From: Apostichopus japonicus
Taxonomy: Eukaryota; Echinodermata; Holothuroidea; Aspidochirotida; Stichopodidae
Length of the DNA: 64,000 nucleotides
NCBI RefSeq assembly: GCF_037975245.1
Contig: NC_092569.1
Location: 715,001 to 779,000, forward strand
Reading direction: 5' to 3'
Part shown: in pieces, positions 42,136 to 60,104 of the stretch
How the letters are laid out: every line of letters starts with the position of its first letter
Position numbering within the stretch: position 1 is the first letter of the stretch
The notes under the pieces: model-generated
Told to the model about the DNA's origin: nothing
Seen by the model: only the letters and a program-made list of their open reading frames with translations
Database searches by the model: none
Translations under genes and position numbers: made by a program

Positions 42136-43071
42136 CAACAGCAAATTATATAATAAATACAAGCCCGGATGTGTCAATGGAAGTCTGCCTGTGTCTGCTC
42201 CAGTTTCTCTGTATATGAATCGTTGCGTCGTTCAACGACCCTAATTGAAATGTCCTTAGGTTACAACCAGATTAAATATTCGCTGATGAAGATGATATCC
42301 ATATACAAGGGAGAAGAGAGAAAAAAGATCTGGCATTTGATCAAAAGAAGTAAAAATTGACAGGATTTATTTGGGAAAAAATATGATATTTTCCTTATTG
42401 CTCGAATCATTACGACATTTTGCCACGTAAATGCTGACGGCTAAACTGCATGCCATCACTATACATTCATAATTACATTATTCCTCGAAATCGAATAAAA
42501 ACTACAAAAATAAAACAAAATTAGGAGATCAGGAGCTTATACGATGCGAAGTATATACACCATCTAGATGCCTTTGGTGACGTAGGGGTATACCGCAGCA
42601 AGATCATTTCAATTCTTTAATTAATCTTCAAAAACTTGCAAAGAAATTTATACATGCAGCACGTCGATAGGATGTTGGTTACCGGTATCCAGTGTACACG
42701 TCAATTGTTTTTCAAGAGTGTATCTGAGACAGTTAATATGAATTTCAAAATTGATATTCATTAATCTAGTGTTTCATACCCACTTTATCCGACGTAGAAA
42801 TGTAGGTCAGGTTTGAGGCATGGCATGTTTACAACACAAAAACATATAGTCTGCACGTTTAACGTCAGGTGACGAAGTATATAAGGTATTACGTCATAAT
42901 GACGTAGGAGGAAACAAATCAAATTGTAAAACATCGCTTCAAAAGCAGTAACATTTTATAGGGACAATGACTAATGATAATAACAAGAATGTTCGCATTT
43001 TCCTCATCTCAAAGTCACAAAGTATACTGTTACTTACTGTCACTTCCGTAAGCCCTATAGGGCCGATCTAA

Positions 43072-43118
43072 TTCAGATTGAAAAAATCAATCTGTTAGAT
43101 TGATAATTTCAATCTGAA
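43072..43118. repeat. Near-perfect hairpin
   Basis: TTCAGATTGAAA + AA + ATCAATCT, a GTT loop, then AGATTGAT + AA + TTTCAATCTGAA. The 22-nt arms pair fully except for a symmetric AA/AA bulge. A second inverted pair, GACTTTCAATC (43125-43135) and GATTGAAAGTC (43169-43179), follows directly, so the 43070-43270 stretch is a cluster of related inverted motifs. Confidence 0.75.
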
Positions 43119-45182
43119 AACACCGACTTTCAATCTTTCAAGACTGAATTTTGTCCATTTTTATGATGGATTGAAAGTCAATTTAAGCCGATTGGTCGCT
43201 AACATCACTCTGCAAAAGATTACAAATTCAATCTTTAAGAGTGAAAAGTCAATTTTACGAATTTAGAGAGACATACCTTCAGTGTCATAACTCTTTCTTT
43301 TCCTCTGCATTTCTTTACTTTTCTTCTCTTCTAAATTCTCTAAATTCAAGTTTCTTAGGAATATACTATAGACTGTCTTTAAAGGGACTTTAAGGTGATT
43401 TGAAGTGAAATCATGTGTCCAAATCTTATTTTAAAGGACTCATGCACTCAGTCAAACCTTTCATATATAGGCTGTGGAAATCAGGTCACCTCCAAATGTC
43501 ACATGTTTGACAAGTTGTGTAATGTGCGATTCCCTTATCATTGTATAAATGATAATTAATTGCACGTATAACATTGATGTATCGTCAATTGCCTCATTTG
43601 ATATATAGAATTGACAATTCTGTTTCGTATATGACTCTAAGTGAACCCTCAAGCCGGAAAAGGAAAGCCTCATTGCGCTATCAGATAAATCCGCTTTTCA
43701 GAATTGTTGAATACAGGCAAAAACATTGTGTCGCCATTCCGGTGACGCAAATGTTACATTACTTATCTTATCAACCCAAAGGTCGCTTACGAAGAAATAA
43801 ATATATAACAAACTTCAGTATTATGTTGCGTTTAAACGGGGACACATGCATCTCTTGTTACTGTTCTGTAGAGAATATTTTTGACACTGTAACGTTGTCA
43901 TATATTCATGCATATATAACGAGAATAAGGCCTATGTTACGGTTGATATCAGAATTCCAATACGTCGTTTAATCTGAGAGAAGATAATATATTGACAGAT
44001 GAGTTTTAAGTCATTAGACCATACGACGCTCGGTTTACTGATTACGTCACTTTCAGAACTTATCACGAAACAGGAAAACGAAGGAACGGAAACAAATGTA
44101 TATGACATAACATGACAAGGACAATGAATATTCATGAGATAAACTTGTTTGAATTTCCACACCGTCGTTCTGGGAATAATGTCAGACATACATTTTTTTA
44201 GTTCACTTTACCGTTGAATTGTGTAAGAATCAGCTGCGGCCACCGTGCTGCATGCACGATTGTGGACCGGGGGTCAAAAGGAGCGGTATTATTTGGGGAT
44301 CCTTCCCCGTATAAATAATTTTATAGAAAGTGCAAAATATCATATGTGGTTCCCAATTATAAATGTGGAGACGAGACATCTTCCTGAAATTGAGTAGAAA
44401 ATATTCAGTGATATAGGATTTTTGTTATTGATATTATACGGTATCTCACCAACAAGTATTTGCATATGAGCAGTAAGGGGAGGGGAAAGAGGTGGGGGTA
44501 GTCTGCGGCTAGAAGAAACCATTAATTCACACCAACTGCTTTCTTCAATTGCACAAACAAGAAAACAGAAAAGTCATAAATTTAATTCCTTCTTTTCACA
44601 CACATATTCAATGGGTCTCAGCCGGTCTTAAATATTGTCGGTGTGGTTTTGTAGAATGTCCTCCGATTGGTTCAACTCCGAGGGGGATATTTTTTACTAT
44701 GTGACATACAGTGTATAATATCCTTGTCAGTTGCCCGTCAGTTGCCCGTGTAAGCAGTCATATTGTGATGTAATGTTATATGTAATATTCCTATAACAAT
44801 TTGTTATCATATTTCTTAGCATATAGACTTGCATAAGTTATTTCAGGAACAAGAATTTTTTTGTAGTTTTCATATAAATTCAGTGATTAAAATTTACTAC
44901 CTTTTTGAACTACCTCACTACGGTTGCCCCCTTTCCACAGTCACCACTCTCTATAAATAGGTGAATTATAGTCATCGTTTGGATAACAATGAACTGCGCC
45001 CTCTATCGTCGTTTCCAAACGTAACTGCTACAACGTGTTAAAGATAACATTCTTTTCCAAGTGATGTTTGTGCTGGTATATGTTGTCCTTTAAGATATAA
45101 AACAGCTTAAAAAATAAATTTAATTAAAAATGAATATTCAGTTATTTATGTTACATTATATGATGTTAATTTTCGCTAATTA

Positions 45183-45792
45183 CTACATTGTTTTTCGTCG
45201 TCCATGGCAGGCGGTCCGCACAATATCCACGTATCTAGCTTTTCCAATAACATGCTGAGCCATGGTATTGCGCCTCTTTATAGTAACCATATCGCCATCC
45301 GTCTCATAATCTAAACTGCCGGGTTCATACAAAATATTTTCAGTCCAGCCGCTTTCATCGTTAAACAATTTGCTGTTTACTCGAAACACTTTCTCTTCGT
45401 TTGTTGTTCCCTTAGCAAATTTCAATAAGTTTTGGTTTCCATCCACGAAGGAATTGGATAAAATCTGGCGAAGCGAACGGCGATCACCGGTCTCGCTGAT
45501 CTCGGCATAGATACTTGAAAAGTTGCTAAGACGGCGACCATTGAGACCAGAATTACGATGGTATCGTTTCAATGTCCCACTGGCAGTTACAAAACGAACG
45601 GCTGCCGAGTCCATGGTGCTTATCTCTGAACGTGTTGCGTAAATTTCTTCATAAGGATGCATGTTCATTGTCATCTGTCTGTTAATATTATAAAACAGTT
45701 GAAATAGTAGAAGGTACGAGGCTTATGAAACTTTTTTATTATTATAACAGAATAAAGGTGGGTCGGTTGAGGGAAGTTAGAGGCAGTTAGTT

Positions 45793-45831
<39 letters not shown>

Positions 45832-45927
45832 GCATAAATATGTATATATACATATACATATACTTATACATATGCATATTCATATAAATATACATATATT
45901 CATATACATATAAATATATATATATAA

Positions 45928-45959
<32 letters not shown>

Positions 45960-48900
45960 GAATATAGCCTACAGATACAAATAAATATACATATACAAAT
46001 ACATATAAATATACATATATATTCAGGTATACATATAAAACTACAAATACATATAAATATAAATATGCATATACATATAAATATACATATACAAATACAT
46101 ATAAATATACATATATATATCCAAATACACTTACATATTTCATGTACATAGACTGCTTTAAGTTACATCCATGTTATATATACTTTATAAATATTTATAA
46201 AAGCATTAATATGCAGTACTGTAATACTAAGTACCAGCAATGATGGCCTCCATCTGACATCCATGTAGTTTAACTTGATGCAATTCACACAAACTGTATT
46301 TTCCTGCCGTTGTAAATGGAAACTGAACGCGAACAAGAGATAAAAACCCTACAAGAATTGAATTTTTAATTTTACTTTAAGATCATGTTTAACCGTCACC
46401 CTGTCTCAATTGCTTGTGGATATATTTTCTGATTCTATTTCCAAGGTTATTAATTTAACTCTTTCCTACATTGTAGCAACACTTTAATATATCCTTCGTA
46501 ATCTGGGAAAGATTTTCTTTGAAGTTGATTAAAAAAAAATAGTCTTAATTTTTATGATCAAATTTCTAAGATTTTTTGTAACGAATCATCAAATTTCGTA
46601 TAATAATAATAGTAATACCATAATTCAATCCGATTCCACACGTTTTTTTCTACTTCCTTTTTTTACCTTTCTATTTAAAAAAGTCATCTTAAAGTACAAT
46701 TGCAAAAAACCCTTAAAAATCACAGAATATCATATGACGAGGTTTAATTTCCATATCTCTGTTTAACGTTTCTACATCTCAGTTACAAGTATTTTGGAAA
46801 ATACTTCATCATGAAAAACTACATCTGTTTCGTCGGAAATCAGAATATGAATCCAATGTTTCCCTCAGGCTATGCCGGCATCGGTCAAACTTGATTCTAA
46901 ACAGAGATAGTAAAATACGAATGCCGCAAGATATTACTTCACAAAAAATTTGCGGCTTGACAGGTGTCTTCAAGATGTAAATATATTCACAACTATCGTC
47001 TAAGTCGGTATATGCCGGAGGAGAGTGTTTTCATTGAAAGCAAAAATATACCACTAAGTAACCTCTTATAGAGATATAAGAGTATAAAAGTTGTTAGCCT
47101 GCGTGTTTGTGTTTTGTGTATATATGTCTCATATCTTATTTCAGGAATGGACTTATATCCAAGCGACAGCAACGTAGTGAGTTATTTGGGTATAGGGCAA
47201 TCATAAGTGAGGTTACTGGCTATTATTTCAATGGCCTATTCAAAATGGTGTGAACGTTATACTCTTATATCAACTTTACATATTAATTACATTATTTCAT
47301 TTTCTTTCTGGAAGCGGAAGAAACAATAACATTGATAACAGTCCTGTTGTTGTTTTTATTAAAATTTTTATTATTTTTATTATTTGTAATTTGAAGGTAT
47401 CCCAACGATGGTAGCTTAAAGCAAAATTGGAAAGAAATACCATTAGTTCAATTCATACTTTTATGATTATCCTGTTGCATCTCTGAGATGAGAAAACAAA
47501 ATACTGAACTTTATTCATTTTATTCATTTTCTTTCCGACAAAAGGTATACATTTGATGATAACAACATTAGTCTGAGGCTACACATCAAACGGTTTTGTA
47601 TTTTTACATATTCATTTGAGGCCCATTCGCTTTTATAATCAGTTGTTTTATACTGAAGAAAAGAAAATATTTCAGCTTGTTATCAAGCTTAAAGGTATCA
47701 TCAAATATTTAAACAAAAAATTAAGGAAGAGCTTTTGAAAGTTAACACATTGATTCAAAGTCTTATCATTACAAACAATGCAAAACTTACAGTTAGTCGT
47801 TACAGAAAAAAACCCATATATGGACAATTCGTTGCAGGGGGGGGGGGGGGGCACGTATAGAGCTAATGATAGAAATAACTTATGGTCTAAATATGCCTAA
47901 ACCTTTACTATTTGACATCTAAACCATTTTGTCTGGGGGCGGAGGGGCGGATCACAAACTCTAAACAAAGTTTGGGGGGAAATCTCGGAGTAAAATGAAC
48001 TCAATACGAGGATCTTATTGAGAAAAAAAGGCAATGCGTAAAGTTCTTTAAGTTTACAGAGGTACAGATGATCTGCATTTGTTGAACCAAAGAAAAAAAA
48101 CTAGATGTTTTTGCAAAAAAATTATGTGAATTGCAGTCTTGAAGTAAACTGAATTCTATGCGATTTCTGTTTTTTGATCTTATAAAACGTTATTTTAGCA
48201 GAATGCAGTACAAACACACTCTTTGTGTTATATGCAGCAATGCACCGGCGCTTCACGCTACACAACTCTAAAACAACACTGTAATTATTCAAATGCTCTG
48301 ACAATACTTGTTTCTCCTTCAAACCTTAAAGAAATTTCATATTTGTCAAATATTTTGATATTACCACGAATTTCCCTAAAACGTCATTTTTGCTCCGGGA
48401 GTGCAGAATTTGATGCATTTCTCTCGAGAATTGTTGACTCTTATTGAACAAAGGTAAACGAAGAAGAAGTAAAATACTGCAAAAATATACAATTTCGATT
48501 TAAGAAGTTGCTAAAATATATGCGTTACTATTTAGATTTTATTTGCAAAATAATGCTATAAATGGTGGGTGTCAATTTCGAATAATATTGTACCGTTTCT
48601 AGATTGCCTGTATTGCTTAACTTCTCTGTGTATTTTGGTTGTTCGTGCATATACTTCTCTGACCAAAATGGCGTGCACAAGATTTCAAAAGGTGCTGAAG
48701 GAGGGTTGATGAGAGGGGCAAATTTCCCTCCGCCCTCCGATGTGGTAGGGGTATACGAACATTTTATGACAAGGCCATAGGGGATCGAGGATTCGAGTGA
48801 AGTAAGGGCCACCCCTGCTTCGTGACCCTGGTATGGCTGTTACCGACTCCTATGTAGGGGACTAGGGTTTGCACTATAAATTAGGTCTAAATTTAACTCT

Positions 48901-49592
48901 TAACGTAAAGTTGTGCTTATAAATACTCGATACTTCGATTTTTTTTTCGTAAGGTTGAAAGGGGTGTGAACACTCGTAGCAGTAATCTTATTCTTCCCTG
49001 ACTGAATTTCAACAATAAAAATAGTCCCCAGCACGATAACAAATGAGGATTCTGTTGTCGTTGTTGTTTTGAGCAAAATTTCATTCATTACATCCTTCCT
49101 TGGTTTTTAATTTGTAACTATGTTATATTATATTAGTTTGGGTATGTGGTATAACAGATTGAGCTTACCGAATTTTACGTAGCAAACTAAATATGACGAT
49201 GGCTGCTACCAGGGTGAGGCAGAACAACAGGGTGACAGAGGCAAGAGAAAACACGTAACACAACGTCACTTCCGGAACTGTAAGATAAATCAACCAATCG
49301 ATTAGTCAATAATTGTTATGATTTTTTTAGGCAAAAGCAGTCATGCTCACAATAAATTTGAAAAATCTCTGCCGGTGCATCAGACGAAATATGAAAAAAA
49401 TCATATACTGAAATTTTCACGGATGAGATAATTAGATTAAATTTAATTGACGAAATTATTGATCTTTCACGATACATATCAAACTATATTACACTTACCG
49501 GATTTAATCTTCATAAGTTCACCTGGTACTTCCGTAGGGTCATCAAGTCTCATTTCCGTAGCTTGGGTTGTTATATTGCCCCGAGACGCCAT
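45183..49592 (-). CDS. Transmembrane adaptor-like protein with tyrosine motifs
   Basis: Not recognised as a named family. Three coding exons, 49592-49499, 49277-49169 and 45678-45183, join in phase with GT..AG borders into 232 aa. The ATG has a good context (GAAATGG) and an in-frame stop 9 nt upstream. Residues 1-36 are polar with an N-glycosylation site (N6-I-T) and no signal peptide. Residues 37-64 are one membrane segment ([23 protein letters not shown]) followed by RKIR, so by the positive-inside rule the N-terminus is outside. The 168-residue tail has Y77-EEI (optimal Src-family SH2 site), Y81, Y125 in SIYAEI (fits the ITIM consensus), Y185, Y192 and Y217-VDI near the C-terminus. The short ectodomain and long Tyr-motif tail match the design of LAT/PAG/SIT-type adaptors; homology is not implied. 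An ATTAAA signal lies at 45119-45124. A possible 5' exon lies near 51650. It could instead be the 3' part of a larger receptor gene. Confidence 0.72.
45799..46145. repeat. TA-rich imperfect repeat
   Basis: (TA)n followed by ACATATAAATATACATATAC-type repeats just upstream of the last exon of the adaptor-like gene, inside its long second intron. Confidence 0.9.
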
Positions 49593-51122
49593 TTCCTTTT
49601 ATGGTAAAGTGCAACCTTATCAAAATTATGATAAAGAGAAGTTATACAATTATCACAGCTGACCATATAGCATGTACATACGTTGAAAGCCTGATACGGT
49701 AGAATATATTTGTTAGAAAGTAACGTGAAAAGTAAATAAAATAAATAAATGAATATAACGAACAAAACCGATGATTCATATGTATTAACATATGTTTTTT
49801 TTTTCAGTTGTTGCAAGTATACGATATTTCTCCGCAGTAATATATAGCATATTATAGCAGGGTAGTGATATGTAGCTATATACAATATGCGTTGTACATA
49901 GGCGCTGCCATATGCTCGATCCTTGACCTTTGACCAATGAAGGAGTGAAAAAATGCATGGAAAACATAATCTGTTACTTTAAATCCACTAAAATTAAACC
50001 AGGAAAGTCAAAATTCTGAGAGTAAACTTCAAACTTAAGGTTTATATGAATGGATTTGACTGGCTAAATAGAAGCAGACAACATGTTTAACTACACAGAT
50101 TAGTCAGACTTCTATACGGGTATCAAATGATTTTTTGAATATGTAACATGATAGCTTGTTAAAAGTGACAACGTTAAGTGTAAAGAAAAATTCCAGAGGT
50201 GAAAAGCCTCCGTTTTCTTTTATACATTAGAATTGCCCCTCCTTCCCATTTTGTAATTAATAAGGATCCTTGTGTTATGCTTTATTGTTGAAAACTAAAG
50301 AAATAGTACCTTTTTGTTGAAAAACCGGGAAATGAGGGATAAGAAGTCGTTTTTTATGTCATTAATGTAAAGAAAATATTATCCTCGTTTCCTTTTCTCT
50401 TGATAATTTAAACAATTTGCGCTACAATCGGTCTCAAAGGAAACGAGGATTGAATAGCTCTTGGAATAATGACTTTTTTGTAAAGTTAAAACAACTTAAT
50501 CAGCACTAGGAAGAATTTAAAAGATTTACTCGGGCAATAAAGAAACCGTCGAAAGAATAAATCAAAAGTTAATCAGGAACGGCAGAATTTTTATAGCTCC
50601 TTCGGCTTTGTGAAATCACCATTCGTGGGAAAATTTACAATGTCCCTACAAAGGTAATAGCTTAGAAAATATGAGTTGTATTCAGAGCATGCAAGAACAT
50701 TGAGAACGCCCTGAACTACATAACCCCGTCCCAAATTGCTCATGCTGGCGTCGCTACAGATTGAAGGTGTGTGGTGGATTGGTTGCCTCGTAATATAGGT
50801 AATATGTGTTAAGACGTAGACTGCAATGAATTAATCATACTTCTTATCGAGGACATGACGTCATTTTACTGACCTCTTGACAACCTAATTTAAATATTTC
50901 AAAATATTAGCAAGACATTGACATAGAACAAATAGTTGGAGATTTTTTAAGAAAAATAAATCATTTGAAATTTAACCAAACCTACAGAACTTATTAAACG
51001 AATTAGATTGCTTTTAATGCACAACTTCATAGATTGTTCTGATATTTAGGTGTGCAATAATGAAATTTATTCATTCTATTTTGGAAGAGAACTGCATTGC
51101 GATAAAACATTTTTTTTATAAT
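49593..51122. other. 5' flank of the adaptor-like gene
   Basis: No further coding exon for an ectodomain or signal peptide was seen here on the minus strand. The frame upstream of the ATG closes at once. The 104-codon minus frame at 49571-49885 overlaps the first exon in another frame and is not supported. Confidence 0.4.
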
Positions 51123-51493
51123 CAAGGGCGTAGGAACCGGGGGGGGCTGGGGGGGGGGGGCGCCAGCCCCCAGTGAAAAATATGGGGGGCGGAAGTATCG
51201 TTCCGCCCCCCGCTCCGCAAGTCAGAAAACCCCTTTTTCATTTCCAAATGAGAAAAAAATCTCATTTGAAGCACCAAATTGCATCTAGGGCTAGGTGAAA
51301 ATGCAAAATTCTTTACAAAATGGAGTGGTTGTTGAAGTGTGATATATTGCACCAAATTGCATCTGAGGCCACCTGGAAATGCAAAAAAAATCCAAAGGGG
51401 AGGGGGCACCCCCTCCCCTTAGACCCCTCCCCCAGGCCGGCCATCAGTCTTCAGCCCCCCCCCCCCACTCAAAAGTACCTTCCTACGCCACTG
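51123..51493. mobile_element. hAT-type MITE, 8-bp target duplication
   Basis: It begins CAAGGGCGTAGGAACC and ends GGTACCTTCCTACGCC-like, with the terminal inverted match CAGTGGCGTAGGAAGG. Both sides are flanked by TTTATAAT (51115-51122 and 51494-51501). It is 371 bp with no coding capacity. It contains GCACCAAATTGCATCT twice, the inverted form of AGATGCAATCTGGTGC in the MITE at 11315-11960, so the two belong to related families despite different ends. Confidence 0.87.
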
Positions 51494-52588
51494 TTTATAA
51501 TGTTATAGAGTGAAAACGCACCAACAAAGTTAATATCTAACCTTGCAAAATAATACTACAACCGTGTGTAAGAATATTGTTTAACATTTGATAATATCTG
51601 CCCATGATATACATACATAATACATAAATACATAAATAAATACATACCTTTTAAACTCCTACTCGTATTTACGAGCGCTTCGAACATCCTTGTCTCACAA
51701 TATCTGGATCATTGCAGAGATATGTTAATATAAAACTGGAGAGGGATCTAATGTCAATTCCTCTCAATGTGACATCCTTCATGTTGTAATTAAGATGGCA
51801 ACTTTCATTAAGTATACTTATTGAGCTGAGTCTCCTTAATATTTTACCTTATACACATCCACACGGAATCGAGGGTACTAGTGTGTCATACTTAAGTAAC
51901 TGTAACTTAAGCACGCAATTTGAGGGTATCATCTGTAGAAAAAAATGAGGATGTAGTCATTAAAATCACGAAGTCAGCTTAAAGGAACACCCTAATAGAG
52001 CTGACCACTAGTAGCCGCGTCATTTATCATTTAGAAATCATAAAATATTATTCTAGTGTCATGAGACTTTTAACTGAACCAGGGTTTCTCCTTTATTTTT
52101 CTTTTGTCGTCAGGGAGGGAAGTAGGAAGTGAGGAAGTGAGGAGGAGGGAGTGAGGCGGGGGGGGGGGGGGGGGGTGGCGGGCGTGAGGGAGGTTGGGCA
52201 CGGCACTGGAACGGAAGTTAATTGAATGGCATGTATTGTTTACTTACATTATATAAATTACGTTATGTAAATTTGTATAATTCAAGCATTATATCAAGTT
52301 CCCCAATCTTCTTGCGAAAACACATATTCTCTTTTCACGAGCTCACACTTGCCTTAACAGTTTGTTTACTTTCTATATCCTTAAGTGTTACATTTTATAT
52401 GTATTAGAAATGTCAGATACGTCATTTTAATTGCTTATCTTCTGACGAGTATGGGGAGTCAGCTGCAGCTTGAGCGACCGAGAAGTTTGGCGTGTATTGC
52501 CATGTATTGTCATGTATTGTCCCCATGTATTGCCATGTATGGCCATGTGTTGCCACTAAATACAAATTGCGTGTATAGCGTAGTATTG
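51494..52588. other. Intergenic, nothing recognised
   Basis: AT-rich, with ACATACATAAATA-type repeats near 51610 and a G run at 52158-52177. No gene seen apart from the candidate exon noted separately. Confidence 0.4.
51648..51740 (-). other. Candidate 5' exon of the adaptor-like gene
   Basis: On the minus strand a GC-richer stretch ends in a good donor (TTTAAAAG followed by GTATGT, 51648/51647). It contains an ATG (51687) with A at -3 and an open frame MFEALVNTSRSLK to the donor. The phase does not fit the first coding exon cleanly, so if real it is more likely noncoding leader. Its upstream border is unknown. Confidence 0.2.
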
Positions 52589-56956
<4,368 letters not shown>

Positions 56957-56957
<1 letters not shown>

Positions 56958-57732
56958 CACCTTCATAACACCTTCATTTGGCCATTGAATTAACGATATT
57001 GTGGTCTCAATGGATTGCGACTAATCTGTAAATCGGTAATAAGGAGGAAGTAAATGGCTTGATTCTCAAATCACAGATCAAAGAAACCATCGAACATCAC
57101 TGATGACGTCACATCCTGGTAGATATCTTTTCTTGTTTTGACATATATATTTTAAAGCCAAAGTCTGAGTGCGTGGGCTTAGAACTACTGGTACAAGTAT
57201 AGCAAAGGAGCCCAAAGGGGACGAATGCTTGTGACAACGTTTGTTCGGGTTGACTGTTTCTTCTTCTTGTTTTCACAACAACTAATTCCCAGAACGGCTA
57301 TGTAGGGAATTCTACAGGCTTATTGATCGGAATAGGATAAATACTAGAAACCAACAAAGTGGACTAATTTACAAAATGGTTTATATAAATAAACAGCGAA
57401 AGAAAAATGACTTGTTTATGTGAAGTTGTTTTCTTGCCGGACTATAGTCATTTACAAATGACACTACAAAACGTCGGTCTGGTTTGATTAAAGTCCGTCG
57501 CATTAACTTAGGGGCTACTACTGTACAAGACAGTAATCTATACATTTCCGGTCACCCATAAACAAAATAAGAAGAAGAACTATGGCAAAAATATACTGTT
57601 CTTTGTTTATTTGTTTGTTTATTTTGTGTTAACTGTCACAACAGACCATAGTCAATGAGAAAGCATACTTTTAATCGTCTCATGATATATTAATTGTTTC
57701 AATGGTTAAAGCATATGTAGGCCCATTGAATG
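56957..57732. other. Intergenic, nothing recognised
   Basis: A short CACCTTCA direct repeat follows the TA tract. No gene seen. Confidence 0.45.
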
Positions 57733-57955
57733 TATTACGTAATAGCTAAAGGATAGGCCTACGGCACTTTCACAGTTCACATGCAATATATATAGGCCTA
57801 TGACGGTATTACGTAATAGCTAAAGGATAGGCCTACGGCACTTTCACAGTTCACATGCAATATATATAGGCCTATGACGGTATTACGTAATAGCTAAAGG
57901 ATAGGCCTACGGCACTTTCACAGTTCACATGCAATATATATAGGCCTATGACGGT
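57733..57955. repeat. 74-bp tandem repeat, 3 copies
   Basis: Units start at about 57733, 57807 and 57881 (TATTACGTAATAGCTAAAGG to ATATAGGCCTATGACGG) and are essentially identical, so the expansion is recent. Each unit holds the palindrome TATTACGTAATA. Confidence 0.95.
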
Positions 57956-58413
57956 AAACGGTAGTTATGCGATAGTAATGCCATTGATAACGGTGATGAC
58001 AATCTTGATGTCAGTTTGCTCAGTGGTTTAGTACTGTCCTTTGGCAATGTGATTTCATCGATGTATTGACAAGATTTCGCCAGAAATGGAAAGAGTTATA
58101 CCGGTATACTAGCCAAAGGTCGGGAGTCAAACTACACTTCGCGCATGCGTTGAAGTTGTTTGTATATTTCCGGTGACTGGGTGATATATTCCACGGAAGT
58201 GTCTCCAATACAAATTTGGTGTTTCTCAGTTTTCACTGTGGGACTTTTGGGCGTTATCGTTAAGGATTTGTAGTTTAAAATTGGGATTGAAAAAATGGTC
58301 GCAATTTGACTAAAGAACACAACAATCTTATACAGTGTCTATAAGTGCAGCTATATGTTACTTATTTATAACAAACTACGCGCATTTATGTCACACGCGA
58401 AATCACGGTATTC

Positions 58414-60104
<1,691 letters not shown>

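Noticed and set aside
41773-42177. 134-codon Leu/Phe/Val-rich frame that looks membrane-like
   Set aside because: Antisense translation of an A-rich degenerate repeat; no family signal.
43574-43972. 132-codon plus-strand open frame
   Set aside because: No recognisable domain, no splice context and no membrane or low-complexity design; chance is likely at this base composition.
52158-52177. Poly-G runs here and at 5977, 11342, 29257, 39191, 40132 and 47838 as possible G-quadruplexes
   Set aside because: They are simple homopolymer tracts common in this genome, with no positional link to genes beyond MITE interiors.
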